The notes under the pieces were generated by a model. The model was not told the origin of the DNA and did not search any database. It saw only the letters and a list, made by a program, of their open reading frames with translations. From Flavobacterium aquiphilum (lineage in GTDB: Bacteria > Bacteroidota > Bacteroidia > Flavobacteriales > Flavobacteriaceae): a DNA stretch of 64,000 nucleotides. Position 1 is the stretch's first letter, and every line of letters begins with the position of its first letter. Made by a program: the position numbers and the translations under genes. Shown here one piece after another: positions 8,768-19,191 of the stretch. Location of the stretch: positions 4,216,001-4,280,000 of the forward strand of contig NZ_CP114288.1 in assembly GCF_027111335.1 (NCBI RefSeq), written 5' to 3'.

Positions 8768-9064
8768 TTATCCTAAATAGCAATTTTCTTCAAAAACATT
8801 CCCGTCTTCATCAATTGCAATCAATACTTTTTTGTCTTTGGAAGCTACTTGCGATAAATACAACCAAGGCAAAGACCACATTCCTAGAGTTGCGCAACAA
8901 GCCAAAAAATTAAGGCTATGATTTATTTTTTTCCCTTCTTTATATAAAACAGTAAAAGGCAATTTATCATTACGCTCCACAACTACAAATCCGTTTTTTA
9001 TTTTCTTTGAGATAGTTTTGGTAAACAGATTTAACTTATCTTGATTAATAAAATGATTTTTCAT
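8768..9064 (-). CDS. Hypothetical 98-aa protein with one hydrophobic segment
   Basis: 98 residues. A lysine-rich N-terminal half (MKNHFINQDKLNLFTKTISKKIKNG) is followed by VVVERNDKLPFTVLYKEGKKINH, a hydrophobic stretch (LACCATLGMWSLPWLYLSQ, about 55-73), and a short strand-rich end (KVLIAIDEDGNVFEENCYLG). The ending looks like a beta-hairpin domain rather than a tail. No family is recognised. It has an ATG start, and codon use looks like the neighbours. It is convergent with uvrA and separated from it by the terminator. Confidence 0.6.
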   Translation of the reverse strand: MKNHFINQDKLNLFTKTISKKIKNGFVVVERNDKLPFTVLYKEGKKINHSLNFLACCATLGMWSLPWLYLSQVASKDKKVLIAIDEDGNVFEENCYLG

Positions 9065-9354
9065 CTTTAGTGTATTAAATTAAACAAGTGTTTGAATAAT
9101 TCTTAAAAGCCACACAAAATTAAGTCACAAACAAGAACTCTGCAATACCCACTTTTAGTGATATTTTAGAAGTAAAACATCAAGTTATTGATTATTAGTA
9201 AATTACAAAAACAGCCGCCAAATAAAGTTTAAAATAATCGTTAGAAGGTATCAAAATCAAAGAATAAACAATAATTTTCTTTCAATACAGATCAAATCAA
9301 ATTATTTTAACAAAATATATAACTCAATACCATCTTCTTTTACAAATCACTATT
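9065..9354. other. 290-bp AT-rich gap, nothing assigned
   Basis: I find no credible frame, no strong hairpin and no TAnnTTTG or CAAAnnTA box in a useful place. It separates two minus-strand genes and probably holds the weak promoter of the 98-aa gene and the 3' end of the MscS transcript. Confidence 0.4.
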
Positions 9355-11010
9355 TCATTTATTTTCCTTTTTGGAATAATTTTCCGGAATAGTAGTCTTA
9401 TTCCCGTCACGAAGTGAATTGTAATGAGGAGACATAATTTCGAGTCCTGCCTCATTAAAACAATCTTGAATATTTTGGTGCAATAGAGAATAAATCAAAG
9501 GCTGCTGATTGGGCTTTTTCGTATAAGCATTAATTTCATAAGCTACGTAGAAATCGTCTAAACTACTTTGCAAAACAAAAGGTTTTGGTGTTTTTTCTAA
9601 CAAATCAGTTCTTGAAGCAGCCTCCAATAATGCTTCATGAACAGCCTTCCAAGGACTGTCATAACCAATGGTAACTTTGGTATGAATTAATAATCCTTTA
9701 CCATTCTCATCAACATTGGCCGAATAATTAATAGAAGAACTGGATAAAACGGTAGCATTTGGGATTGTAATATCTTCCTGTTTTGGAGTCCTTATCCTCG
9801 TTACCAAAGGAGTTTTTTCAATAACCGTACCACTCACATCACCTATTTTTATATAATCGCCTATTTTAAACGGTCGCATATATGTAATCACGAGTCCCGC
9901 AATCATATTAGCAATCGCATTCGAAGACCCCAACGAAAACAAAACTCCCACAAATACAGAAACCCCTTGAAATATGGGCGAATTAGACCCTGGAAGATAG
10001 GGAAAAATAATCACTATCATGAAGGCATAAATCAAAACCTTAATTATATTAAAAGTAGGTTTTGCCCAATCACTATAAAATCCTTCTATTTTGATTTGCC
10101 CTTTTTCAATCTCTTCAACAAAAAATTTAATAGTTTTCAAAAGAAAACGAAACAAAATTACAATTACCAGTATGGATATTAGATTGGGCAAAAAGTCAAC
10201 AAATCCAATAAATGCAGCCCGAGCAGGAGAAAATATCCAATTTAAAAGAGTGGTAGCATAGGTTTCCGTTTCTGGAAAAACACTAAAAATAGCTGGTAAT
10301 GAAATATAAAATGTAAACAGAAGAGCAACTAAACGGATAAACTTGACAATCTTTAAAACAAACTCTAAATGCTTTTTGGGAGAGAACACATAGGTACCCT
10401 TAACCTTTAATCCTAAAAAATAAGCCTCTTTTCTTCTAACAAGAAAAAACATAAACCATTTGAAGATTTTATTGATTACAACTACGATTACAACCACCAA
10501 AGATAGCAGCAGCAGGACAAGTCCCAATCGTTTCACCCAATTTTCAACAGAGTTATTTTCTTTTTGAAAGAGTATCGATTTTTGTATTATAGCAAGATTT
10601 TTTTGAGCTAACTCAAAATTACTTTTACCTATTGTTTTCCCATCCAAATCAGTAACCGACATTACTACAAAATCACTCTTATAAACAATATCCACACCAG
10701 ATTCTGAATTGTTAAGTATCAAAGAGTCTTTCTTGAAAAAAGGATCTTTATAAAGCAATTCTATTCTACTAGCAATAGCATTTGCCCTATTCTCGGCAGT
10801 AAAAGAGCCAATTTTATTGTAAATAAAAAACAAGGTATCCTTAAAGGGTTTCACTGGATAACCTTTGTATCCATTTTTTTTTTGACGAGAAATATCATTT
10901 TCTGCTTTATATCTTTCTACGCTGGAATTATCATGCTTTTGGGGTTGCGAAAACGATAATATAGAAAGTCCAAGAAACAAATACAGAAGTATAGATTTAA
11001 AATTCATCAT
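9355..11010 (-). CDS. MscS-family mechanosensitive channel protein with periplasmic N-terminus
   Basis: 551 residues. Residues 1-22 form a signal peptide (ILLYLFLGLSILSFSQ), followed by a soluble region of about 120 residues, then membrane segments (about 158-180, 215-245, 262-290, 320-345). The MscS core follows: FQGVSVFVGVLFSLGSSNAIANMIAGLVITYMRPFKIGDYIKIGDVSGTVIEKTPLVTRIRTPKQEDITIPN, with the pore helix and beta domain. Such proteins release solutes on osmotic downshift. The soluble N-terminus and extra helices mark a long MscS variant. A TATATTTG-type box (CAAATATA on plus, 11079-11086) lies about 70 bp upstream. Confidence 0.92.
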   Translation of the reverse strand: MMNFKSILLYLFLGLSILSFSQPQKHDNSSVERYKAENDISRQKKNGYKGYPVKPFKDTLFFIYNKIGSFTAENRANAIASRIELLYKDPFFKKDSLILNNSESGVDIVYKSDFVVMSVTDLDGKTIGKSNFELAQKNLAIIQKSILFQKENNSVENWVKRLGLVLLLLSLVVVIVVVINKIFKWFMFFLVRRKEAYFLGLKVKGTYVFSPKKHLEFVLKIVKFIRLVALLFTFYISLPAIFSVFPETETYATTLLNWIFSPARAAFIGFVDFLPNLISILVIVILFRFLLKTIKFFVEEIEKGQIKIEGFYSDWAKPTFNIIKVLIYAFMIVIIFPYLPGSNSPIFQGVSVFVGVLFSLGSSNAIANMIAGLVITYMRPFKIGDYIKIGDVSGTVIEKTPLVTRIRTPKQEDITIPNATVLSSSSINYSANVDENGKGLLIHTKVTIGYDSPWKAVHEALLEAASRTDLLEKTPKPFVLQSSLDDFYVAYEINAYTKKPNQQPLIYSLLHQNIQDCFNEAGLEIMSPHYNSLRDGNKTTIPENYSKKENK

Positions 11011-11078
11011 GGCATTAATATATTTTTAAATTAATTACTACGAAGCTTCCTGTATTTGTAAATTAGAAACTACAAGAA

Positions 11079-11086
11079 CAAATATA
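11079..11086 (-). promoter_or_regulatory. -7 promoter box for the MscS gene
   Basis: TATATTTG on the minus strand, matching TAnnTTTG, with a leader of about 60 nt before the ATG at 11010. Confidence 0.5.
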
Positions 11087-11154
11087 AAAAACAAAACCAC
11101 AAAATTTTAAACATAAACATCAGAAAATAAAAAGTTTAGAACAAGTACTAAAAA

Positions 11155-12624
11155 TTATTTATTTCTCTTGATTTTCAAAAAAACTTTGTCCAAAGTTTGA
11201 TTGATTTCCGGTGAAACGACAAATTTATAATTGATAAATACGTAAACAATCGTCACTAAAACTGATTTCAAACAGATTGCAATAATTGGATTTAATGGGA
11301 ACTGCCAATAGTAGAACAACAAAAACACTACAAAAGTAATACCTATTGAATATAATGTTTCTTTGGTAAATGGATACAAATACATGCGTTTTACAACAAA
11401 AAGCAATTTGGCCAAACTATAACAAGTAATTGATAATAAAGTAGCGAATGCGGAGCCCATAATTCCAAATAAAGGAATAAAAATCATGTTCAAAATCACG
11501 GTCAAAACCACCAGTCCAACTCCTAAAAACAAGACTGCCCGATAATATTTTGAATTAAAAATAATAGCATTATTATTTCCCAAAATCAAATCAAAATATT
11601 TAGACAAACCAATCATAAACACTACAATAATTCCGCCACTATATTCCTTCGGAACCATTTCGTATAATTGATTGATATTGACAAAAATACAAAGCATCAC
11701 AAACCCTCCTACAATCTGTAAATTGATGGATGTCTTTTTATACAAGCTATTCAACTCATCATGCTTGTCCTCATGCATGAGTTTTGCAGTAATAGGATAT
11801 ACAATCTGATGCATTGCACGACTTGGAACCGAAATAACCAAAGCAATATATGTAGCAACAGAATAGTATGCAATGTTTTCAATCTTCATATACTGATTCA
11901 GCATTATTTTATCTCCGTCCAATAATAAATTGGCAACACTACCCGACAAAATAATATAAAAAGTATAAATCAAAATATCCTTTACATTTTCTGGAATTAC
12001 AAATTGAAAAACAGGTTTCTTGATACTAAACGCATAAAACATAGTAACCAAAAAAGCCAAAAAATAGATTCCAGCAGTAACATAAACAAACTGCACAACT
12101 GTTATCCAGTCGTAATATACACCGATCAAAACAATTAGTGAAAACAAGCGTAAACCAACTTCTTTTATAAAATTTCCAAAAACAGAATGCATATGGACTC
12201 TTGCCCAAGCATAAAATATTTCGAAATAAGCCATGCATATACCCGTGAATGGAATCAGTAAAATAAATGTTTTAACAACAGGATTTTTCTTTGAAACAAA
12301 AGCTAAGATATCATCATAGAAAAACAAACCTAAAATAGCTAATGGAATGCACATCAGCAACGGAAATAAAACTGTAAAAGATAAAAACTGCTCACGCTCT
12401 TTTTCAGTCTGATATTGGGCATAAAATTTCACCAACGTGTTTTGCATTCCGATAGCGAACAAAGGCATGATAACATTTGCGGCAGAAAGTATGTAATTTG
12501 TCAAAGCATAGTAAGTCGCTCCTAAAAAAATTGGATACAAATACAAAGTATTGATTGCTCCAATTCCAAATCCAATATAAGTTATTATGGTGTTTTTTAA
12601 TGACTGATTTAATACTATGCCCAT
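11155..12624 (-). CDS. Polysaccharide/lipid-linked glycan flippase (MATE/Wzx-like)
   Basis: 489 residues with about 12-14 hydrophobic segments across the whole length and the typical opening LKNTIITYIGFGIGAINTLYLYPIFLG of the oligosaccharide flippase/MurJ-MATE superfamily. It would move lipid-linked sugars across the inner membrane. It is the last of three same-strand genes after YfhO and a glycosyltransferase, with 34 bp to the latter, so it is probably in the same operon. The exact substrate cannot be told. Confidence 0.9.
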   Translation of the reverse strand: MGIVLNQSLKNTIITYIGFGIGAINTLYLYPIFLGATYYALTNYILSAANVIMPLFAIGMQNTLVKFYAQYQTEKEREQFLSFTVLFPLLMCIPLAILGLFFYDDILAFVSKKNPVVKTFILLIPFTGICMAYFEIFYAWARVHMHSVFGNFIKEVGLRLFSLIVLIGVYYDWITVVQFVYVTAGIYFLAFLVTMFYAFSIKKPVFQFVIPENVKDILIYTFYIILSGSVANLLLDGDKIMLNQYMKIENIAYYSVATYIALVISVPSRAMHQIVYPITAKLMHEDKHDELNSLYKKTSINLQIVGGFVMLCIFVNINQLYEMVPKEYSGGIIVVFMIGLSKYFDLILGNNNAIIFNSKYYRAVLFLGVGLVVLTVILNMIFIPLFGIMGSAFATLLSITCYSLAKLLFVVKRMYLYPFTKETLYSIGITFVVFLLFYYWQFPLNPIIAICLKSVLVTIVYVFINYKFVVSPEINQTLDKVFLKIKRNK

Positions 12625-12658
12625 TAATAGGTTTTTAAAGTTTAAAAGTTGAAGTATC

Positions 12659-13951
12659 TTAACTTTTCGAATTAATTAATTGTACTAATTCTTTGGTCAG
12701 ATTCTTTCTGGAATATTTTTGCAAACCTACGGCATAAGATTGCAATTTGCCCTCTAAAAACTGATTATAATAAGATATGATCGTGTTTTTTAATTTTTCT
12801 TTCTCAGTATATTCAAAAAACACACCAGTATTTGTACCAGTTATTATTTCGGCAAAATCCGAATCTTTTGGGCCAATGGCAATAATTGGTCTGTTAGAAA
12901 CCATGTATTCAAATAATTTTCCGGGAATAATACTTTTTGTTTCTTCCGAATTTATTTCGATAAGCAACAAAACCTGAGAATTTCTTTGATGTGCTACAGC
13001 TTCAGTATGGGAAACATAACCAAGATTATTTAGATAAGAATCCAAACCAAATTGAGAAATAGCATCCAATACCTCCTGACTTACGGCTCCAATTAATTTT
13101 AGTTCCAAATGAGACTTAAAATCTGGAATTTCCATTACTAGCTCGGCTAAAGATTCCCATAAAATAGCTGGATTTCTCTCTGAGAGGAACGAACCAATAT
13201 GAGCAAGACTAAATTTAGAATCCAAAGCAATCTTAGTTGCAGGTTCAGAATCATAACCGTTCGTAATAACCGTTATTGGCTTATTTGTTATTGCCTCAAA
13301 TTCAGTTTTGGTAGTTTTACTGGTAACGATAACTTTATCAGCCGTGTTCAAAACCCTAAACTCAAGAGCTTTGTGCTGTCTTTCTGCTCTTGTAGATAAT
13401 CGTAAAGATTTATGATAACCAATAGTTGTCCAAGGATCACGAAAATCGGCAATCCAGGTGATATTTAATTTTTGTTTTAAAACCAATCCTATCAAATGCA
13501 AACTATGTGGCGGCCCAGAAGTAAAAATAGTATCAATATTATTTTCAGCTATATATTTTTCCAAATAAGCAACTGATGGTTTCACCCAATAAACACGTGC
13601 GTCTGGGATAAACAAATTACCACGAACCCACAACAACATTTTTTCAAGGAAAGTTTGTTTCTTTTTGTTAGGAATGATCCCCGAGCTAATTTTTTTGGTT
13701 TTATTTTTAGAAAAAACAGATGCCAGTTGGTAGGGTTCAAAAATTTTATTTTTTAAAATAATTGCTTTGTCCGAGACTTCTTTTTCTAAATTAGCATCAA
13801 CTATAGGATAGGTTGGATTCTCAGGAACATAAACAATTGGCTGAATATCAAAATCCGGTAAATATTTCACGAACTTAAGCCAACGCTGAACACCAGGCCC
13901 TCCTGCAGGCGGCCAATAATAAGTTATAATGAGGACTTTTTTAGCATCCAA
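12659..13951 (-). CDS. Family 4-type glycosyltransferase
   Basis: 430 residues with a GT-B layout. The N-terminal domain starts KVLIITYYWPPAGGPGVQRWLKFVKYLPD (the donor/acceptor loop PPAGGPG common in this group), and the C-terminal Rossmann half has the nucleotide-sugar region IIPGKLFEYMVSNRPIIAIG with the E of the EX7E-type motif (LFEYMVSNRP). It likely transfers a sugar in envelope or exopolysaccharide assembly. It lies between yfhO (61 bp) and the flippase (34 bp), which supports a shared pathway. Confidence 0.9.
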   Translation of the reverse strand: MDAKKVLIITYYWPPAGGPGVQRWLKFVKYLPDFDIQPIVYVPENPTYPIVDANLEKEVSDKAIILKNKIFEPYQLASVFSKNKTKKISSGIIPNKKKQTFLEKMLLWVRGNLFIPDARVYWVKPSVAYLEKYIAENNIDTIFTSGPPHSLHLIGLVLKQKLNITWIADFRDPWTTIGYHKSLRLSTRAERQHKALEFRVLNTADKVIVTSKTTKTEFEAITNKPITVITNGYDSEPATKIALDSKFSLAHIGSFLSERNPAILWESLAELVMEIPDFKSHLELKLIGAVSQEVLDAISQFGLDSYLNNLGYVSHTEAVAHQRNSQVLLLIEINSEETKSIIPGKLFEYMVSNRPIIAIGPKDSDFAEIITGTNTGVFFEYTEKEKLKNTIISYYNQFLEGKLQSYAVGLQKYSRKNLTKELVQLINSKS

Positions 13952-14012
13952 AATGATTGCGATTTATATTAAATAATTAAATCTAAAATCAACTTCGATT
14001 ATAATCGAGTAG

Positions 14013-16457
14013 TTAATTTAAACTCTTAAACCCACCTTTTTTCTTCTCAAAATACAATCCTCCAACCAACAACAATAACATACCAATAGTACTAACTAGC
14101 GTGATAGCGCTACCCGTTTTTACCACTTGAGGCTCAAATCTGAATTCTATTGTATGTTTACCAGCTGGAACCAATATCGCTCTCAAAGCATAATCGGCTC
14201 TCATAATTGGGGTTTCTTTTCCATCAATCAAAGCTTTCCAACCTTTTTCATAATACATTTCAGAGAAAACAGCTAAACCTTCTTTTGAATTGGTTGATGT
14301 GTATTTCAAATGATTTGGCAAGTACGAATCCAAAGTTATGGTTGCCGAACTGTCTTTTGCGAAAGCTTTATTCTTAACTTCTGAAAACTCATTAATATTG
14401 ATTACAGCAGCTTTTTTAGAATTCAATTTATCCAAAGCTTTCATTTCTCCATCTGAATTTGTAACCGGTAAAACTTGATTCACAAACCATGCATTTCCAT
14501 TAGCATCCGGATTTATAACCGGACGTTGTTTACCTTCTTTATCAGTTTGAATTACATACTTAACATTCAACATGTTTAGCATTTCCAAATTATTTTTGGC
14601 AATTTGATAGTCAAATAATTGTTGCATTCTTTGCGGTTTTACAGCGCTATAACCTCCAATTGCTTTGTGGAAATAAGATGTTCTTCCTTGCATCAATCCA
14701 TCAATATCAAAGACACGGTAATTCGTAGGATCTTTTAGAATTTCAGCATCAGCAGGAGTTTCCTCAAAAGGATATTCTACATCGTGTCCATTGACAAAAT
14801 CTTTATTAGAAACATAATTTTTATCCACAAAAAACAAGTCGGCCACCATAAATAAACCAACTAAAATAATTGCAGTATTTTGAGCTATTCTATTTTTAAC
14901 AAACAACCATAAAACACCTGCAGCAATCAGAATAAAAAATCCGGAACGCAATAAATCGGCACTGTACATTGTCTTTCTATCAGCTTTAATGGCATCTACA
15001 AAACTTGGCCCGTAAGTCTGTAATAAAGTGCTGTCGCTAGCACCCGCAAAACTGAACATACTTTTGGATAAAAACAAAAGTATAATCAATCCTAAACCTA
15101 CAGCTCCAGATTGAAGCAACGGCTTTAACTGTTTTTCTTTTTCAAATTTAAAAAAGGATTGCAAACCCATAATAGCCAAAACAGGAAAACACAATTCCAA
15201 AATAACCTGAATAGACGAAACCGCTCTAAACTTGTTATACATTGGGATATGATCGATACAAAAATCCGTCAAAGTCGGAAAATTTTTCCCCCAGGACAAA
15301 AATAAAGTCAGTATTGCTCCTCCAAGAAATGCATATTTAATTTTTCTTTGGTCAACAAACAAAGCTAAAACCGCTAAGAAAAAAACCACCGCGCCAATAT
15401 ATGCCGGTGCCGATACTATTGGCTGGTCTCCCCAATAAGTAGGCATTCCTCCTTTGGCATATTCGATTGCTTGTTCTTTTGAAATATATTGCCCTTCACC
15501 AACTTGTTGCTGCTGTAAAAAATCAACAATCTTAGAATCTTCGCTTAAACTTTCATTATTTGAACCTCCGAATAATCTCGGCGCAATTAAATTGAAACTT
15601 TCGGCAATCCCATAACTATACTCCGTGATATAGTCATAAGTCATTGCCATATCAGTAGTTTTTTTAGAACCGTCTGGGTTAAAACTCAAATCGCTTGTAC
15701 CACGAGTACTATATTTTGCATACTCAACTGTTGCCAACAAATTAGTCGCATTGGCACCAATGGCAACTACACCTGCAACAATAAGGGTTCCAATAGAAAT
15801 CAATAACGGTTTATATTCTTTCGATTTAATTCCTTCATAAATAAAATACCCTGAAAGAATCAATAGCAAAATCAATAAGTAAAAAGTCATTTGGAAGTGA
15901 TTGGCATTAACTTCCAATGCCACAGCAAGCATGGTGAGCAAGCCTCCCAAAATATATTTCCGCTGAAAAACCATTATAAAACCTGCAACAACCATTGGCA
16001 TATAAGCGATTGCATGTGCTTTCGCATTATGTCCGACTCCAAGAATTATTATCAAATAGGTCGAAAAACCAAAAGCGACTGCTCCAAAAAAAGCTTTAAG
16101 CGGATCGGCTTTCAGAACCAGCATCAATACATAAAAACTTAGAAAATACAGAAATAGATAATCGGCTGGTCGAGGCAAAAAACGCAACACATCATCAATA
16201 GCACCAACATAATCGTGAGGATATTTGGCACCTAATTGATAGGTTGGCATTCCTCCAAAAGCCGAATTTGTCCAATAAGGTTCTTCGTGATGGGTTGCTC
16301 TAAAATCATTTTGTTCTTTGGCCATCCCAGTATATTGGGCAATATCCGATTGAAAAATTTGTTTCCCCTGCAAAACAGGAAAGAAATAAAGTGTAGAAAC
16401 AAGGACGAATCCAAGTATAGCCAACGCGTGCGGAAAGAACTTTTGAAGTTGCTTCAT
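14013..16457 (-). CDS. YfhO-family multi-pass membrane protein
   Basis: 814 residues with about 12-13 membrane segments in the first 520 residues, a periplasmic loop carrying WTNSAFGGMPTYQLG, and a C-terminal soluble domain followed by a last helix (GSAITLVSTIGMLLLLVGGLYF). This is the YfhO/DUF6044-like architecture. In Gram-positives YfhO acts as a GT-C-type glycosyltransferase for lipid-linked or teichoic sugars; here a role in adding sugars outside the inner membrane is inferred from the fold and from the glycosyltransferase and flippase behind it. Confidence 0.88.
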   Translation of the reverse strand: MKQLQKFFPHALAILGFVLVSTLYFFPVLQGKQIFQSDIAQYTGMAKEQNDFRATHHEEPYWTNSAFGGMPTYQLGAKYPHDYVGAIDDVLRFLPRPADYLFLYFLSFYVLMLVLKADPLKAFFGAVAFGFSTYLIIILGVGHNAKAHAIAYMPMVVAGFIMVFQRKYILGGLLTMLAVALEVNANHFQMTFYLLILLLILSGYFIYEGIKSKEYKPLLISIGTLIVAGVVAIGANATNLLATVEYAKYSTRGTSDLSFNPDGSKKTTDMAMTYDYITEYSYGIAESFNLIAPRLFGGSNNESLSEDSKIVDFLQQQQVGEGQYISKEQAIEYAKGGMPTYWGDQPIVSAPAYIGAVVFFLAVLALFVDQRKIKYAFLGGAILTLFLSWGKNFPTLTDFCIDHIPMYNKFRAVSSIQVILELCFPVLAIMGLQSFFKFEKEKQLKPLLQSGAVGLGLIILLFLSKSMFSFAGASDSTLLQTYGPSFVDAIKADRKTMYSADLLRSGFFILIAAGVLWLFVKNRIAQNTAIILVGLFMVADLFFVDKNYVSNKDFVNGHDVEYPFEETPADAEILKDPTNYRVFDIDGLMQGRTSYFHKAIGGYSAVKPQRMQQLFDYQIAKNNLEMLNMLNVKYVIQTDKEGKQRPVINPDANGNAWFVNQVLPVTNSDGEMKALDKLNSKKAAVININEFSEVKNKAFAKDSSATITLDSYLPNHLKYTSTNSKEGLAVFSEMYYEKGWKALIDGKETPIMRADYALRAILVPAGKHTIEFRFEPQVVKTGSAITLVSTIGMLLLLVGGLYFEKKKGGFKSLN

Positions 16458-16626
16458 TAATATTTTAGATTTTTGATTAACGGCTTTTGATTTATTTTCC
16501 GAATTTTCGGAATCGATTTTTAATTGGCAATATTAAGCATTAATGATTTCAGATTAAATGATTGCAACCAAATTTTTTCTTTTGCATTCAAAAAATCAGA
16601 AATCATTATTCAAAAATCTTAAATCA

Positions 16627-16911
16627 TTATTCAATCTCTTCATAATCCACATAATCTCCCACTTTTTTGGTTTCGCGGGGATTTTTACTATTGGCAGTAT
16701 TGATTATGATCTCATCATTATTAGAAGTTCTTCTCCAAGCAGTTTGCTGGTTATATTGTTGTTGCTGTTGCTGAAAATTTTGCCCTGCTTTTTCCACTAC
16801 CTTTTTCACTAATAAAGGTAAAAACAATCGAGCCAAAAATTTAAAAATATAATAGAAGGCTATCATAAAGAAAACCATTTCTATAAAACCCGAAAAAGAG
16901 GCTGTTTGCAT
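16627..16911 (-). CDS. DUF4834-like small membrane protein
   Basis: 94 residues from ATG 16911. One or two hydrophobic helices (about 6-33, SGFIEMVFFMIAFYYIFKFLARLFLPLLV) are followed by a Gln-rich stretch (NFQQQQQQYNQQ) and an acidic end (DYVDYEEIE). This fits the Bacteroidota DUF4834 family, whose function is unknown. A longer frame starts at 17049, but a TAATTTTG box on the minus strand at 16930-16937 puts the transcript start near 16922, which favours the short form. It lies upstream of yfhO on the same strand, 169 bp away. Confidence 0.75.
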   Translation of the reverse strand: MQTASFSGFIEMVFFMIAFYYIFKFLARLFLPLLVKKVVEKAGQNFQQQQQQYNQQTAWRRTSNNDEIIINTANSKNPRETKKVGDYVDYEEIE

Positions 16912-16929
16912 AATCAAATTATTTTTAGG

Positions 16930-16937
16930 CAAAATTA
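16930..16937 (-). promoter_or_regulatory. -7 promoter box that fixes the DUF4834 start
   Basis: TAATTTTG on the minus strand, 19 nt upstream of the ATG at 16911 and inside the longer possible reading frame. Confidence 0.5.
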
Positions 16938-17257
16938 ATAAATCAATATCGAAACTTAGAAGCAATTTGAAAATATCATTCTTAAATAAATGATAAAATA
17001 AAGACAAAATTGTCCAAAAAAGGGGTAAAAACCATCTCCAACTACCCAAAGTTCATTACCAATTAAAACCTATACCACTAAACAACAGTTTTTAAGGTCT
17101 TTTTTTAACATAAATAACCAAAAGACGACATAATTTCACAGTAAAAATCCATTCAAAAAACCAAAAAAGGCAACTTTAAACCATAACAAACTGATTATCA
17201 AATCAAAATAAAAGGCTAATTCTTAAAATAGCATTAGTTTTTATGAATTATAAAGAC

Positions 17258-17265
17258 TAATTTTG
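17258..17265 (+). promoter_or_regulatory. -7 promoter box for the DEAD-box helicase
   Basis: TAATTTTG, matching TAnnTTTG, 21 nt before the ATG at 17287. A TTG at 17263 that would open a longer frame is inside this box, so it cannot be the start. Confidence 0.6.
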
Positions 17266-17286
17266 CACCCTATTTTAAAATTACAT

Positions 17287-19182
17287 ATGAATAAATTTGA
17301 ACAATTAGGATTGAATGAATCGTTACTGAAGGCGATTTTAGATCTAGGATTTGAAAATCCGTCAGAGGTACAGGAAAAGGCGATTCCCCTATTATTGGAA
17401 AAAGACACAGATATGGTTGCGTTGGCTCAAACAGGGACAGGGAAAACAGCAGCTTTCGGTTTTCCGCTAATCCAAAAAATTGATGCCGACAACAGAAATA
17501 CACAAGCATTAGTTTTATCGCCAACACGCGAACTTTGTTTACAGATTACCAACGAACTTAAAAACTACTCAAAATACGAAAAAGGTATTAATGTGGTAGC
17601 AGTTTATGGAGGAGCTAGTATAACAGAGCAGGCTAGAGAAATTAAAAGAGGGGCACAAATTATTGTGGCAACTCCAGGAAGAATGCAAGACATGATTAAC
17701 AGAGGATTGGTAAATATCAAGAACATAGATTACTGTATTCTTGATGAGGCTGACGAAATGTTGAACATGGGATTTTATGAGGATATCGTATCAATTTTAT
17801 CTGATACTCCAGACCAAAAAAGTACTTGGTTGTTCTCTGCAACTATGCCACAAGAGGTTGCCAGAATTGCAAAACAATTCATGAGCGAGCCAGTAGAAAT
17901 CACTGTAGGAACCAAAAATTCAGGTTCTGCAACCGTCTCTCACGAATTTTACCTTGTAAATGCACGTGATCGTTATGAAGCATTGAAAAGATTGGCTGAT
18001 GCTAATCCAGATATTTTCTCTGTAGTTTTCTGTAGAACAAAACGTGACACACAAGCTATTGCCGAAAAATTAATTGAAGACGGATACAGTGCCGCTGCAT
18101 TGCACGGAGATTTATCCCAAGCGCAACGTGATGGCGTAATGAAATCATTTAGAGGAAGACAAATCCAAATGCTGGTTGCTACTGACGTTGCTGCACGTGG
18201 AATCGACGTTGACAATATTACTCACGTAGTTAACTACCAATTACCGGACGAAATCGAAACTTACAATCACCGTTCAGGACGTACCGGACGTGCAGGTAAA
18301 TTAGGTACTTCTATCGTAATTGTTACTAAAAGTGAATTGCGCAAGATTTCTTCTATCGAAAGAATCATCAAACAAAAATTCGAAGAAAAAACAATCCCTT
18401 CTGGAATTGAAATCTGCGAAATACAATTATTACACTTAGCAACAAAAATTAAAGATACCGAAGTTGATCACGAAATCGACAACTACTTACCAGCTATCAA
18501 TAATGTTCTTGAAGATTTATCAAAAGAAGAATTGATTAAGAAAATGGTATCGGTAGAATTCAATCGTTTCATCACTTACTACAAGAAAAACAGAGACATC
18601 TCAAGCCAATCATCAGGTTCTGAAAGACGTGATCGTGACGACAGAGAACCAAGAGCCAACAACAATGGTGGTGCTACAAGATACTTTGTAAACATCGGTT
18701 CGAGAGATAATTTCGATTGGATGACCTTAAAAGACTACCTAAAAGAAACATTGGACTTAGGTCGTGATGACGTTTTCAAGGTAGATGTAAAAGAAGGTTT
18801 CTCTTTCTTCAACACAGATCCTGAACATACCGATAAAGTTATGGATATATTGAACAACGTACAATTAGAAGGACGTCGTATCAATGTTGAAATTTCTAAA
18901 AATGACGGTGGCGGAAGACGTGACCACAACGGAAGAAATTCTGGTGGAAGAAGCTCAGCTCCTAGAAGAGAAGGAAATTTTGCTCCAAGACGCGAAGGCG
19001 GCTTTAGAGGCGAAAGAAGTTCTTCTTCAAGAGAAGGCGGTTTCAGATCTGAAAGAAGCCCAAGAAGAGAAGGCGGTTTTTCATCTGACAGAAGTTCAAG
19101 AGACGGTTCCTCAGACAGAGCTCCAAGACGTTCTGAAAGCTTTGGAGATTCTTCAAGACCAAGAAGACCAAGAAGAGACTAA
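17287..19182 (+). CDS. DEAD-box RNA helicase with DbpA-type domain and Arg/Ser/Gly tail
   Basis: 631 residues. RecA domain 1 holds the Q motif region, AQTGTGKTAAF, PTREL, DEAD and SAT; RecA domain 2 holds the CRTKRDTQ region, VATDVAARGIDV and HRSGRTGRAG. Residues about 455-535 form a DbpA/CsdA RNA-binding domain (FVNIGSRDNFDWMTLKDYL). The last 90 residues are a low-complexity tail of repeated REGGF/SERSS units, likely an RNA-binding or condensate-forming tail. This is the CsdA/DeaD layout, used in ribosome assembly and cold growth. The ATG at 17287 is chosen because the -7 box overlaps the upstream TTG. Confidence 0.94.
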   Translation: MNKFEQLGLNESLLKAILDLGFENPSEVQEKAIPLLLEKDTDMVALAQTGTGKTAAFGFPLIQKIDADNRNTQALVLSPTRELCLQITNELKNYSKYEKGINVVAVYGGASITEQAREIKRGAQIIVATPGRMQDMINRGLVNIKNIDYCILDEADEMLNMGFYEDIVSILSDTPDQKSTWLFSATMPQEVARIAKQFMSEPVEITVGTKNSGSATVSHEFYLVNARDRYEALKRLADANPDIFSVVFCRTKRDTQAIAEKLIEDGYSAAALHGDLSQAQRDGVMKSFRGRQIQMLVATDVAARGIDVDNITHVVNYQLPDEIETYNHRSGRTGRAGKLGTSIVIVTKSELRKISSIERIIKQKFEEKTIPSGIEICEIQLLHLATKIKDTEVDHEIDNYLPAINNVLEDLSKEELIKKMVSVEFNRFITYYKKNRDISSQSSGSERRDRDDREPRANNNGGATRYFVNIGSRDNFDWMTLKDYLKETLDLGRDDVFKVDVKEGFSFFNTDPEHTDKVMDILNNVQLEGRRINVEISKNDGGGRRDHNGRNSGGRSSAPRREGNFAPRREGGFRGERSSSSREGGFRSERSPRREGGFSSDRSSRDGSSDRAPRRSESFGDSSRPRRPRRD

Positions 19183-19191
19183 TTAAATTAA